From positions 2,979,501 to 3,043,500 of the forward strand of contig NZ_CP055263.1 in assembly GCF_014217835.1 (NCBI RefSeq): 64,000 nt of DNA. Direction: 5' to 3'. Under the pieces are notes generated by a model that saw only the letters and a program-made list of their open reading frames with translations, was not told the origin of the DNA and did not search any database. This document shows, piece by piece, positions 26,964 through 35,607 of this stretch; the first letter of the stretch is position 1, and each line of letters starts with the position of its first letter. The stretch comes from Metabacillus sp. KUDC1714 (lineage in GTDB: Bacteria > Bacillota > Bacilli > Bacillales > Bacillaceae). The translations under genes and the position numbers were made by a program.

Positions 26964-28054
26964 TGACACAGAACACAAAGGATGTTGTACTTAAAAAACC
27001 ACAAGGCAGTTTTGATAAAAAAGAAATGAAGGCTGCTGTTACTTATGGAACTCAAGATTTAAAAATCGAGTCCGTACCTGTCCCGGAAATAAAGGATAAT
27101 GAGGTTCTGATTAAAGTAAAAGCTTGCGGGATTTGCGGAACCGATCCACATATATACAACGGACATTTTCCAGCTCCTAAGCCTCTCATCCAAGGCCATG
27201 AATTTGCTGGTGAAATTGTAAAAATAGGATCATCAGTGACTAGTGTATCGGAAGGTGACCTTGTAACAGCAGATATCAATATTAGTTGTGGCAATTGCTA
27301 TTATTGCCGGACAGGTCAGAAGCTCTTTTGCGAGAACATCACACAGCTAGGTGTCCATATCAATGGTGCATTTGCAGAGTACGTAAAAGCGCCTGAAAAT
27401 AATGTGTATAAATTACCTGAAGCTATGTCCTGGGAGGAAGGCGCATATATCGAACCACTGGCATGTGTTATCAGAGGCCAGGAGCGGGCGAATGTCGGAA
27501 TGGGGGATACAGTAGCTATTATCGGTGCTGGGCCAATGGGGCTAGCCCATGCAATTATGGCAAAACTAAATGGTGCAAGCAAGGTTATTCTATCTGAAAT
27601 GAATAAAACACGTCTTCAAAAGGCTAAGGAGCTAGGAGTAGATTTTGTTATTGACGCATCAGAAACAGATCCTGTCCAGGAAGTAATTAATTTTACTGAA
27701 GGAAGAGGCGCTGATGTTGTATTTGAAGTTGTTGGAGCGATCCCGACTTATCAGCAAGCTTTACAGATGGTTAGAAAGGGAGGAACGCTGGTTGCTTACG
27801 GCGCAGCTCCTGCTGATAAAGTGATGGAAATTAAACCATTTGACATCTTTAGCAAGGAACTAACAATCGTAGGTTCTTATGCAGGTACTTACGGAACATG
27901 GACGAAGGCAATCCAACTTATTTCATCAAAAAGATTTAATCCTAAAGATATTTTCAGTAAAACGATCACATTAGATCAGTTAGAAGAGGGAATCAAAGAG
28001 GCAGATCAAAACAAAGATACGATAAAAATTTTAGTGAACGTCAATCAGGACTAA
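26963..28054 (+). CDS. Zinc-dependent medium-chain dehydrogenase 2
   Basis: 363 residues. The ATG at 26963 is 7 bases after GGAGG; the ATG at 26960 is closer but possible. Seen: ACGICGTDPHIYNG, GHEFAGEIVKIG, a structural zinc lobe CGNCYYCRTGQKLFC, Rossmann IIGAGPMGLAHAI and the EPLACV motif seen in sorbitol/threonine dehydrogenases. It probably oxidises a polyol or keto-sugar intermediate with NAD. It is co-translated with TIM barrel 3. Confidence 0.92.
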   Translation: MTQNTKDVVLKKPQGSFDKKEMKAAVTYGTQDLKIESVPVPEIKDNEVLIKVKACGICGTDPHIYNGHFPAPKPLIQGHEFAGEIVKIGSSVTSVSEGDLVTADINISCGNCYYCRTGQKLFCENITQLGVHINGAFAEYVKAPENNVYKLPEAMSWEEGAYIEPLACVIRGQERANVGMGDTVAIIGAGPMGLAHAIMAKLNGASKVILSEMNKTRLQKAKELGVDFVIDASETDPVQEVINFTEGRGADVVFEVVGAIPTYQQALQMVRKGGTLVAYGAAPADKVMEIKPFDIFSKELTIVGSYAGTYGTWTKAIQLISSKRFNPKDIFSKTITLDQLEEGIKEADQNKDTIKILVNVNQD

Positions 28055-28081
28055 ATTTAAAGGGGTATATTTCCTTTAAAT
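28055..28081 (+). other. Intercistronic hairpin
   Basis: ATTTAAAGG (28055-28063) pairs perfectly with CCTTTAAAT (28073-28081) directly after the dehydrogenase stop codon. No T-run follows. Probably an RNA processing or stability element. Confidence 0.45.
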
Positions 28082-28133
28082 CTTATTCTAGCAGGTAAGG
28101 TGTAATAATTCTCTTGGTTAGGAGTGATTTCTT

Positions 28134-28964
28134 CTGTATAAGTATAGTGCTACCCAGTGGATATATGGAAATGAAGACTTAGAAATCAGTTTGAAAAGAT
28201 TGAAAAAGTTTGGTTACCAGGGAGTTGAATTAGCTGGTGAACCAGATTCAATTGATATCGAGCAAACAAAAAAACTTTTACATGAGTATAACTTGGAATG
28301 CAGTTCGATTTGTGGCATTTTTACTCCGGAAAGAGATCTATCCTCATCGAACGAAGCTATTCGGAAAAATGCTGTTGAATATGTAAAAAAATCGGTCGAT
28401 TTAGCGAAAGCCTTAAATGCCCAAACATTGATTGTTGTCCCAACCTGTGTTGGTAAGCTTTCTTCAGAAACGACTCTTGAGGAAGAATGGAATAATGCTA
28501 TTTTAAGTGTTAAAGAGGCAGGACAATATGCAGATGAACAAGGAATCACAATTGCTATTGAAGCATTAAATCGTTATGAAACATATTTAGTGAACAACCT
28601 TTCATTAGCTCTAAGATTTGTTGAGGAAGTTAATGTAGAATGTGTTGGAATAATGGCTGATTTGTTTCACATGAGCATAGAGGAACGCGACATGAAGGCA
28701 TCTTTAACGAAAATTTCTGATTATCTAGCACATGTCCATATAGCTGATAACACACGTGAAGCTGCTGGTCTTGGGCATACAGATTTTAAACCCGTTATTT
28801 CATTCCTAAAAGACAGAAATTATCAAGGATATATAACGATGGAATTTTTACCAGCTGTTTCAAATCCATACTTAGCATCTGAACTCACCGGAGAAAGCAA
28901 TATTTTTGACGACTTTACTAGACAATCAATCCAGCACATGAAAAAAATTGTTGGAAATTTTTAA
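28134..28964 (+). CDS. TIM-barrel sugar isomerase/epimerase-family protein 4 (CTG start)
   Basis: 276 residues if translation starts at the CTG at 28134, 9 bases after GGAG (28121-28124). That start aligns with the N-terminus of its paralogue at 26.1 kb: MIKYGYNTLVYAGE there, (M)YKYSATQWIYGNE here. The first ordinary start, TTG 28191, would delete the first beta strand and has no ribosome site. Ligand motifs are IAIEALNRYETY, GIMADLFHMS, HVHIADNTR and TMEFLP. It probably acts on a keto-sugar like barrel 3. Confidence 0.85.
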   Translation: MYKYSATQWIYGNEDLEISLKRLKKFGYQGVELAGEPDSIDIEQTKKLLHEYNLECSSICGIFTPERDLSSSNEAIRKNAVEYVKKSVDLAKALNAQTLIVVPTCVGKLSSETTLEEEWNNAILSVKEAGQYADEQGITIAIEALNRYETYLVNNLSLALRFVEEVNVECVGIMADLFHMSIEERDMKASLTKISDYLAHVHIADNTREAAGLGHTDFKPVISFLKDRNYQGYITMEFLPAVSNPYLASELTGESNIFDDFTRQSIQHMKKIVGNF

Positions 28965-29037
28965 TAAATAAAAACTTTTATTTTTCAAGTTAACAGTAAA
29001 TTTAATTGATTTTAGTCTGACAAAGGGAGGTTTTCCA

Positions 29038-29328
29038 ATGATAATTATTCATGCTTATTTCAAGGTTGATCCAGAACAACGTAATGAGTTCCTTGAAATA
29101 GCTGGACAAGTAACGAAACATTCTAAAGCTGAAGAAGGAAATATTACTTATCAGTACTATGAAAATCCAGAGCAGCCAAATACATTTGTTTTTGTAGAGA
29201 AATGGAAGGATCAAACTGCTATTCAGATACATGAAGAAACGTCCCATTTTAAAGGATTTGTAAGCAAGGTTGACAAGTTTTTATGTGAACCGTTGCAGGC
29301 AGAGTTGTTCGAGGCGTCGATTCTGTAG
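29038..29328 (+). CDS. ABM-domain protein (putative quinol monooxygenase, YgiN-like)
   Basis: A 96-residue ferredoxin-like ABM fold: IIIHAYFKVDPEQRNEFLEI at the start, ITYQYYENPEQPNTFVFVEKW in the middle and HFKGFVSKVDKFL near the end. GGGAGG precedes the ATG. Family members are cofactor-free monooxygenases, heme-degrading enzymes or ligand-binding proteins. In a sugar locus it may act as an isomerase or binding protein, as related L-rhamnose mutarotase-like folds do. The function is not predictable from sequence alone. Confidence 0.82.
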   Translation: MIIIHAYFKVDPEQRNEFLEIAGQVTKHSKAEEGNITYQYYENPEQPNTFVFVEKWKDQTAIQIHEETSHFKGFVSKVDKFLCEPLQAELFEASIL

Positions 29329-29377
29329 TAATTCAATGATGAATCAATAAAAATAATAAGAAAGTTGAGGGGAAATG

Positions 29378-30199
29378 ATGAAATTAGGCTACCAAACGAA
29401 TACCTGGGGAGGCGTTGTTGGTCACCCTGCTGGTGTTACTTCAGTAAAAGATTCCTATTATCTTGCAAATGGTTCAACAGAAGAAGCATTAGAAGATATT
29501 AAAGCTGCTGGTTATGAAGGCTTTGAACTGTTTGATGGAAATCTGATGCAATATAAAGGGAAAGAAGAAGAGTTTAAAAGACTGATTGAAAAACATTCGT
29601 TAGACTTTATCGGAGTTTATACTGGTGGGAACTTTATCTTTCCGGACATTTTAGAAGATGAATTAGTGAAAATTGAAGAAGTTGCTGCTCTAGCATCTAC
29701 TCTAGGAGCAGAACACCTAGTTGTTGGTGGAGGAGCCGTTAGAGCTAAAGGTATTTTAGAGAGCGATTACAAAGATTTAGGTGAAGCATTAAATAAGGTC
29801 AGTCATATTGCTGAAAAATATGGTCTTATTGCAAGCTACCATCCACACTTAGGTACTTGTGTTCAGTCACCTGAACAATTAGATAAATTAATGCCATTAA
29901 CTGTCATTAACTTATGTCCTGACACTGCACACATTGAAGCAGGTGGGGGGGATCCGGTAGGCGTCATTAAAAAATATATTGATCGTATTCAATATGTTCA
30001 TTTTAAGGATTTTCAAAATGGAGAGTTTTTACCATTAGGTGAAGGAAACCAGGAATTTGATGAAATGGTAAGAGTGTTAGAAGAAGCTCAATATGATGGT
30101 TGGCTAACAGTTGAGCTTGATAGTTACTATGATCCAAAAGCTGGAGCAGAAATTAGCCGTAATTACCTGACAAAATATGAATCTATTAAATCAATATAA
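29378..30199 (+). CDS. TIM-barrel isomerase/epimerase-family protein 5 (IolE-like)
   Basis: 273 residues. The second ATG (29378) is better spaced from GAGGGG than the one at 29375. Motifs: KLGYQTNTWGG, ASYHPHLGTC, NLCPDTAHIEAGGGDP, YVHFKDFQ and TVELDSYYD. The TNTWGG start and the H-P-H / D-T-A-H pattern are closest to inosose dehydratase (IolE)-type barrels, which dehydrate keto-cyclitols. This suggests a dehydration or epimerisation step on a 3-keto intermediate, which is inference. Its 3' end overlaps the spurious upstream extension of the next gene, not its true start. Confidence 0.88.
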   Translation: MKLGYQTNTWGGVVGHPAGVTSVKDSYYLANGSTEEALEDIKAAGYEGFELFDGNLMQYKGKEEEFKRLIEKHSLDFIGVYTGGNFIFPDILEDELVKIEEVAALASTLGAEHLVVGGGAVRAKGILESDYKDLGEALNKVSHIAEKYGLIASYHPHLGTCVQSPEQLDKLMPLTVINLCPDTAHIEAGGGDPVGVIKKYIDRIQYVHFKDFQNGEFLPLGEGNQEFDEMVRVLEEAQYDGWLTVELDSYYDPKAGAEISRNYLTKYESIKSI

Positions 30200-30227
30200 G
30201 GGTTGTCCAAAACAAGGGGGCTCAAAT

Positions 30228-31406
30228 ATGAAAAAGTTATTTTCTATTTTAACAATGGTTTTGTTAGCAATAATGCTAGGTCTTGCAGGATGCAGCCAAG
30301 GAAGTTCTACTACCTCTGAAACAAGTGATCAAGATCAAGGTTCAACAGAAGAAGTTGCAACAGAAGAATCTGGTCCTATCGCTATTAACCAGGAAATTCC
30401 TGATCAAGAAATCTTAAGTAAAGGGCCTGATGGAGAGTCGGCTGTGTCGGCTAAAACACTAGAGCTAACAGAAGAGGAAGTTCAAAAGATTAAAGAAGGT
30501 AACTATAAGGCAGCCATTGTTATGCACTATGCTGGAAATGACTGGGCTACAGCACAAATTGAAGGGTTAAAAGCAACATTTTCCAGAATGGGAATTGAGG
30601 TAGTAGCAGTAACAGACGCACAATTCAAAGCAGAAAAACAAGTATCAGATATTGAAACAGTATTAGCTAAAGATCCAGATATCATCGTTGGGATCCCTGT
30701 TGACCCTGTGTCTACAGCATCGGCATTTAAGAAAGCGGCTGATGCGGGAGTAAAAGTCGTATTTATGGATAATAAGCCAAATAATTTAGAAGCTGGTAAG
30801 GATTATATAAGCGTTGTATCCGCTGATAACTATGGTAATGGGGTACAAGCAGCCGAAATAATGGCAGAAGAATTAGGTGGCAAAGGTAACATTGGGGTTA
30901 TTTATCATGATGCAGATTACTTTGTAACAAAGCAACGAGTTGAAGCATTTGAGAAAACAATAACAGAAAAATATCCAGATATTAAAATTGTAGAACGTGG
31001 AGGAATTGTAGCACCAAACGACGGAGAAAAAGTGGCGTCAGGAATGCTCACAAAGAATCGAAATTTAGAAGGCATGTTTGTCGTTTGGGATGTTCCTGCT
31101 GAAGGGGCATTAGCTGCAGCACGTACTGCTGGTAGAAATGACCTAGTCATTACAACAATTGATTTAGGAACAACAGTTGCCATTGATATTGCATCAGATG
31201 GAATGATTAAAGGCTTAGGCGCACAGCTTCCATATGATCAAGGAATCTCAGAAGCGATCTTAGCTGGATATGGTTTGCTTGGAAAAGAAGCACCTGCATA
31301 TGTAGCAGTTCCCGCATTAAAAGTAACACCGGATAATGTATTAGATTCTTGGAAACTTGTTTATTCAAAAGAAGCTCCAGATACGATTCAAGAAGCTGCA
31401 AAATAA
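30228..31406 (+). CDS. Sugar ABC transporter binding lipoprotein 3 (RbsB-like)
   Basis: 392 residues from the ATG at 30228, 7 bases after AAGGGGG; the in-frame ATG at 30177 lies in the previous gene. A signal peptide with lipobox (GLAGC) precedes a Ser/Thr/Glu-rich linker. The binding domain closely resembles binding protein 1 (ITTIDLGTTVAIDIASDGMI, GLGAQLPYDQGISEAILAGY). It is encoded just before the second Gfo/Idh dehydrogenase, so its ligand is likely that enzyme's substrate. It has no dedicated permease. Confidence 0.92.
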   Translation: MKKLFSILTMVLLAIMLGLAGCSQGSSTTSETSDQDQGSTEEVATEESGPIAINQEIPDQEILSKGPDGESAVSAKTLELTEEEVQKIKEGNYKAAIVMHYAGNDWATAQIEGLKATFSRMGIEVVAVTDAQFKAEKQVSDIETVLAKDPDIIVGIPVDPVSTASAFKKAADAGVKVVFMDNKPNNLEAGKDYISVVSADNYGNGVQAAEIMAEELGGKGNIGVIYHDADYFVTKQRVEAFEKTITEKYPDIKIVERGGIVAPNDGEKVASGMLTKNRNLEGMFVVWDVPAEGALAAARTAGRNDLVITTIDLGTTVAIDIASDGMIKGLGAQLPYDQGISEAILAGYGLLGKEAPAYVAVPALKVTPDNVLDSWKLVYSKEAPDTIQEAAK

Positions 31407-31435
31407 TAAAGACAAAATAATTGGAGGGAATAAAT

Positions 31436-32620
31436 ATGAAAAAATTAAACGTAGGAATGATTGGCGGAGGATTTATGGGAAAGGCACATGCTCTTGCTTA
31501 CGCGGGAATGCCAATGTTTTTTTGGCCGGCACCTGCTGTCCCACATCGTCACACGCTTGTTGACGTGACAGATGAAATTGCAAAAGAAGCAGCAGCAAAA
31601 TTAGGTTTTGATAACTACTCATCTAACTGGAGAGAGGTAGTAGAAAATCCAGAGATCGACATTATTGATATAGTTACACCAAATAATTCACATGCTGAAA
31701 TTGCCATTGCTGCAGCAAAAGCTGGTAAACATGTAATCTGTGAAAAACCTTTAGCTAGAGATGCTGCCGAAACAAAAACAATGTTAGATGCAGTAGAAGC
31801 AGCAGGTGTAAAGCATATGGTCGCTTTTAACTACAGAAGAACACCAGCTGTTGCACTTGCGAAAAAATATATTGAAGAAGGTAGAATCGGAAACATTTTA
31901 AACTTCCGTGGAACATATCTTCAAGATTGGTCTGCAGATCCTAACTCACCATTATCGTGGCGCTTCCAAAAGGAAATTGCCGGATCAGGTGCACTAGGTG
32001 ACATTGGTACGCATGTTATTGATTTTGCTCGCTACTTAGTTGGGGAAATCACAGATGTCAATGCCGTATCAAAAACGTGGATCCCAGAAAGACCAGTTCA
32101 ATCAGGCGGCGCAGACAAATTAGGAACTGTAAAAAGTGCAGGAGATGTTCCTAAAGGTAAAGTAGACGTAGATGATGAAATCACTACATTAGTCAAATTT
32201 GAAAATGGTGCAGTTGGAAGCATTGAAGCAACTCGTAATGCATGGGGACGCAATAACTTCCTAACATTTGAAATCCACGGTGATAAGGGCTCTATCTATT
32301 TTAACTATGAGCGTCGTGATGAGCTTCAAGTATGCTTCTCAGACGATCCAGGAGATGCAAAAGGGTTCAGAACAGTTTACACTGGACCAGCTCATCCATA
32401 CGGTGAGGGTTTATGGCCAATTCCTGCTTTAGGGATTGGGTACGGTGAAACAAAAATTATTGAAGCGTATGATTTTATTAAATCAATTGTTGAAAACACA
32501 GAGGTATCACCAAATTTCAAGGATGGATACAAAATTGCAGTAATTTCTGATGCGATACTTGAATCAGCTGAAAAGGGAAAATGGGTGAAACTTGAAAAAG
32601 ACGCTGTAAAAGTAAACTAG
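31436..32620 (+). CDS. Gfo/Idh/MocA-family dehydrogenase 2 (levoglucosan dehydrogenase-like)
   Basis: 394 residues from the ATG at 31436, 8 bases after GGAGGG. NAD(P)-binding GMIGGGFMGKAHALAYAG, then CEKPLAR with the conserved lysine, FRGTYLQDWSADPNSPLSWR, and GDIGTHVIDFARYLVGE with the likely catalytic Asp/His. From memory the length and several motifs resemble bacterial levoglucosan dehydrogenase (LgdA), which makes 3-keto-levoglucosan; I could not check this. A truncated second copy of the 3' end of this gene lies at 57339-57545. A strong terminator follows, ending the locus. Confidence 0.9.
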   Translation: MKKLNVGMIGGGFMGKAHALAYAGMPMFFWPAPAVPHRHTLVDVTDEIAKEAAAKLGFDNYSSNWREVVENPEIDIIDIVTPNNSHAEIAIAAAKAGKHVICEKPLARDAAETKTMLDAVEAAGVKHMVAFNYRRTPAVALAKKYIEEGRIGNILNFRGTYLQDWSADPNSPLSWRFQKEIAGSGALGDIGTHVIDFARYLVGEITDVNAVSKTWIPERPVQSGGADKLGTVKSAGDVPKGKVDVDDEITTLVKFENGAVGSIEATRNAWGRNNFLTFEIHGDKGSIYFNYERRDELQVCFSDDPGDAKGFRTVYTGPAHPYGEGLWPIPALGIGYGETKIIEAYDFIKSIVENTEVSPNFKDGYKIAVISDAILESAEKGKWVKLEKDAVKVN

Positions 32621-32709
32621 GAATCTTCTCAATTTCCAAACCGATGGTTGTGGGCTAATGGGATTTCATCACGTTAATGTTGTTTAAAGTAGTTAATGAA
32701 AGGAAAGAA

Positions 32710-32748
32710 AAAGAGCTGGGCTGCTAAGAAATAGCAGCCCAGCTCTTT
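32710..32748 (+). terminator. Strong terminator of the sugar locus
   Basis: A perfect 16-base GC-containing stem (32710-32725 with 32733-32748) closes a 7-base loop. The remaining 240 bases up to the GntR gene hold no gene that I can support. Confidence 0.85.
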
Positions 32749-32991
32749 AGATAAACGAGGGTTCAATAAGGAGTTCTCTTACCTCAATAAAAGAAGAGTT
32801 GTAGAGTTTTTTTAGGCTTTTTGCTATTCCCTAGAAATGTTTTCTGAATTTGCCCAAAATTGACTGACCTTTTTCTATCCAGTTTTCTTTTGCCTTTTTG
32901 CATATCAAAATTAAAAAACTGGAAAATATAGTTTGAATTTGTTAATAAAAATTACAAAGGATTTCGATAGATTAGGGGTTGAAAATAAAAT

Positions 32992-33645
32992 TTATTCTAA
33001 TTGTTCTTCATTAAATTTTTCCCATGCATAATGCATGTGTGTTTTAAATGCATCAACACATTTTTCAACATCACGTTCATGTAATGCATCTAAAATAGGT
33101 TTATGCAGTTTTGCTACTTCATCTAATTTATCGAAATACAATTGGCTTGTTAGATACCAAATTCGATTTGAAACAGCGCTTAAATCTTCCCATACTTTAT
33201 ACATAAATTCATGATTTGCTAACTTATAAATGTAGTTATGAAAAGCACCATCGAATTCCCTTACTTGATCGAGGTCATTATTTAGACCTGCTTTGAGCAT
33301 GTTTTGATACAAATCATCAAGTTCTTTTAAATCTTCATCCTCTATTTTTGCTATAGCTCTAGCAATAGCAAGCGGTTCCATTACTTCGCGGAAGCTATAA
33401 ATCTCTTCAATATTCTTATTAGAAAGGTTTGATACAAAGGAGCCTTTATGGCGATGATGGATGACAAATCCCTCTTTTCTTAAACGGGAAAGGGCCTCTC
33501 GAACCGGAGCTTGACTAACATTATATGTTTTTGCTACTTCCAATTCTAATATTCGATCTCCTGGTTTTAATTCCCCTTTTATAATTGATTCTTTTAATAG
33601 ATCACATACTTGATCAGATAATGAATAATTCTTAACTTTCCCCAT
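32992..33645 (-). CDS. GntR-family regulator, FCD/FadR subfamily, 1
   Basis: 217 residues. The N-terminal winged helix (DLLKESIIKGELKPGDRILE, NVSQAPVREALSRLRKEG) is followed by an all-helical FCD domain with metal-ligand-like residues (EFDGAFHNYIYKLANHEF, later HKPILDAL and KTHMHYAWEKF). It is transcribed away from etfBA. A TTATCGATAA palindrome (33672-33681) lies 27 bases before its start, so it probably represses itself and the units carrying the same palindrome. Its ligand is unknown. It is homologous to the second regulator at 49.1 kb. Confidence 0.92.
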   Translation of the reverse strand: MGKVKNYSLSDQVCDLLKESIIKGELKPGDRILELEVAKTYNVSQAPVREALSRLRKEGFVIHHRHKGSFVSNLSNKNIEEIYSFREVMEPLAIARAIAKIEDEDLKELDDLYQNMLKAGLNNDLDQVREFDGAFHNYIYKLANHEFMYKVWEDLSAVSNRIWYLTSQLYFDKLDEVAKLHKPILDALHERDVEKCVDAFKTHMHYAWEKFNEEQLE

Positions 33646-33671
33646 AGGAAAAACACCTCTTAGTTTAAATT

Positions 33672-33681
33672 TTATCGATAA
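33672..33681. promoter_or_regulatory. TTATCGATAA operator upstream of GntR gene 1
   Basis: A 10-base perfect palindrome between the divergent GntR gene and the etfBA promoter. It is one of six copies of this core between 33.6 and 50 kb, each at a promoter region. Confidence 0.7.
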
Positions 33682-33742
33682 TCATTTTTTTGTTTAGTGT
33701 AGCTTAAAAAAAGTAATTAATCAATTTATAACAATAATGATT

Positions 33743-33791
33743 TTGACAATTCAAAATATTATTGTTACAATACTTATATATTATCGATAAT
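33743..33791 (+). promoter_or_regulatory. etfBA promoter with ATTATCGATAAT operator
   Basis: TTGACA (33743-33748), a 17-base spacer and TACAAT (33766-33771) form a near-consensus sigma-A promoter. ATTATCGATAAT (33780-33791) lies at the expected transcription start, where a bound repressor would block initiation. It leads into etfB at 33824. Confidence 0.82.
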
Positions 33792-33823
33792 CTATAATGA
33801 AGACTTAGACAAGGGGGAAAAGC

Positions 33824-34597
33824 ATGAATATTTTTGTAGTAATGAAAAGAACATTTGATACTGAAGAGAAACTCACTATCCAAAAAGGTGTAATTGAAGA
33901 GGAAGGAGCAGAGTTTATCATTAATCCATATGATGAATATGCAATTGAAGAAGCAATTCAACTAAAGGATGCACATGGTGGTGAAGTATGTGTGATCACA
34001 GTCGGTGGTGAAGATGCTGAAAAGGAACTCCGTACAGCATTAGCAATGGGTGCTGACAAAGCAGTGTTAGTGAATATTGAAGATGATATTGACGATGGAG
34101 ACGAATATACAACTGCAAAGGTTTTAGTACAATTTTTTAAAGAAAATGAATTTGACATTATTTTAGGGGGTAATGTAGCAATTGATGGAGGTTCTGGACA
34201 AGTAGGTCCACGTATTGCAGAATTGCTTGATATTCCATATGTAACAACAATTACGAAGTTAGAAATCAACGGTGAATCAGTATTGATTGAACGTGATGTT
34301 GAGGGTGACATTGAAATCATTAAAACATCGCTGCCAGTCTTAGTAACAGCACAACAAGGATTAAATGAACCTCGTTATCCTTCTTTGCCAGGTATTATGA
34401 AAGCGAAAAAAAAGCCGCTTAATGAGTTAGAACTAGATGATTTAGAATTAGATGAGGATGATGTTCAGGCAAAAACAAAAGTTGTAGATGTTTATTTGCC
34501 ACCAATTAAAGCTGCAGGTAAAGTTCTTGAAGGAGAAATGGATGAACAAGTAAAAGAATTAGTAAATTTGTTACAAAAAGAAGCGAAAGTAATATAA
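33824..34597 (+). CDS. etfB: Electron transfer flavoprotein beta subunit
   Basis: 257 residues. It shows the ETF beta pattern, including IFVVMKRTFDTEEK at the start, ITVGGEDAEKELRTALAMGADKAVLV, ILGGNVAIDGGSGQVGPRIAELL and the LNEPRYPSLPGIMKAKKKPL signature. With the alpha subunit it takes electrons from an acyl-CoA dehydrogenase or a similar flavoenzyme. It leads an operon with etfA and a membrane Fe-S reductase, and its promoter carries the shared GntR-type palindrome. The acyl-CoA dehydrogenase at 50 kb is the likely donor. Confidence 0.95.
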   Translation: MNIFVVMKRTFDTEEKLTIQKGVIEEEGAEFIINPYDEYAIEEAIQLKDAHGGEVCVITVGGEDAEKELRTALAMGADKAVLVNIEDDIDDGDEYTTAKVLVQFFKENEFDIILGGNVAIDGGSGQVGPRIAELLDIPYVTTITKLEINGESVLIERDVEGDIEIIKTSLPVLVTAQQGLNEPRYPSLPGIMKAKKKPLNELELDDLELDEDDVQAKTKVVDVYLPPIKAAGKVLEGEMDEQVKELVNLLQKEAKVI

Positions 34598-34613
34598 AAG
34601 GGGGAGATCATTT

Positions 34614-35591
34614 ATGACACGAAAAGTATTAGTAGTAGGAGAAGTTCGTAATGGTGCACTACGTAATGTATCTTTTGAGGCAATTGCTGCCGGAAAAGCA
34701 ATTGCTGAAGGAGGAGAGGTAGTCGGTGTTATTTGCGGAGGATATGTAAGCGCTTTATCTAATGAAATGATTACATATGGTGTCGACCGTGTCATAACAG
34801 TGGAACATGAGTTGTTGATAAATTACACAAATGATGGGCTAACACAAGCATTAATGGCTGTTATTGAACAAGAAAATCCAGAAGGTATTATTATGGGGCA
34901 TACTGCAATAGGGAAAGATCTATCTCCACGAATTGCCACGAAAATTAATTCCGGTCTTATTTCAGATGTTACAGATGTTGGTGTTGAAGCTGGTCAGATC
35001 TTATTTACACGTCCTATTTATTCAGGAAAAGCATATGAAAAGAAAGTCATAAAAGAAGGTATTGTCTTTGCGACAATTCGTCCAAATAACATTCAGGCCC
35101 TGGAAAAAGATACTTCTCGTTCTGGTCTTGTTCAGTCTTTAGATGTAGAAATTAAGAACTTACGTACAATCATTAAGGAAATTGTTCGTAAAACCTCAGA
35201 AGGAATAGACCTCTCTGAAGCAAAAGTTGTTGTTGCAGGTGGACGCGGGGTGAAAAATTCTGAAGGATTTAAAATTCTTGAGGAGCTGGCTGAACTTCTT
35301 GGCGGTGCAGTTGGTGCATCTCGAGGTGCGTGTGACGCAGAATACTGTGACTATTCTCTTCAAATTGGTCAAACTGGTAAGGTAGTTACTCCTGACCTAT
35401 ATATCGCATGCGGAATATCCGGAGCTATCCAGCACTTGGCAGGTATGTCTAACTCAAAAATAATTGTTGCAATTAACAAGGATCCGGAGGCATCTATTTT
35501 TAATATAGCAGACTATGGGATTGTCGGTGATCTGTTTGAAGTCATTCCAATATTAATAGAGGAATTAAAAAAAGAAGTCATTAATGTTTAG
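34614..35591 (+). CDS. etfA: Electron transfer flavoprotein alpha subunit
   Basis: 325 residues. The C-terminal FAD-binding domain has VVVAGGRGVKNSEGF, VGASRGACDAEYCDYSLQIG, QTGKVVTPDLYIACGISGAI and NKDPEASIFNIADYGIVGDL, which match the ETF alpha signature. The start is 17 bases after etfB, behind GGGGGAG. Partner of EtfB; the FAD it carries would pass electrons to the Fe-S protein encoded next. The usual alanine positions in GASRAAVDAGY are replaced by GASRGACDAEY, a mild divergence. Confidence 0.95.
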   Translation: MTRKVLVVGEVRNGALRNVSFEAIAAGKAIAEGGEVVGVICGGYVSALSNEMITYGVDRVITVEHELLINYTNDGLTQALMAVIEQENPEGIIMGHTAIGKDLSPRIATKINSGLISDVTDVGVEAGQILFTRPIYSGKAYEKKVIKEGIVFATIRPNNIQALEKDTSRSGLVQSLDVEIKNLRTIIKEIVRKTSEGIDLSEAKVVVAGGRGVKNSEGFKILEELAELLGGAVGASRGACDAEYCDYSLQIGQTGKVVTPDLYIACGISGAIQHLAGMSNSKIIVAINKDPEASIFNIADYGIVGDLFEVIPILIEELKKEVINV

Positions 35592-35607
35592 TTGAGGGGA
35601 ATGAACA

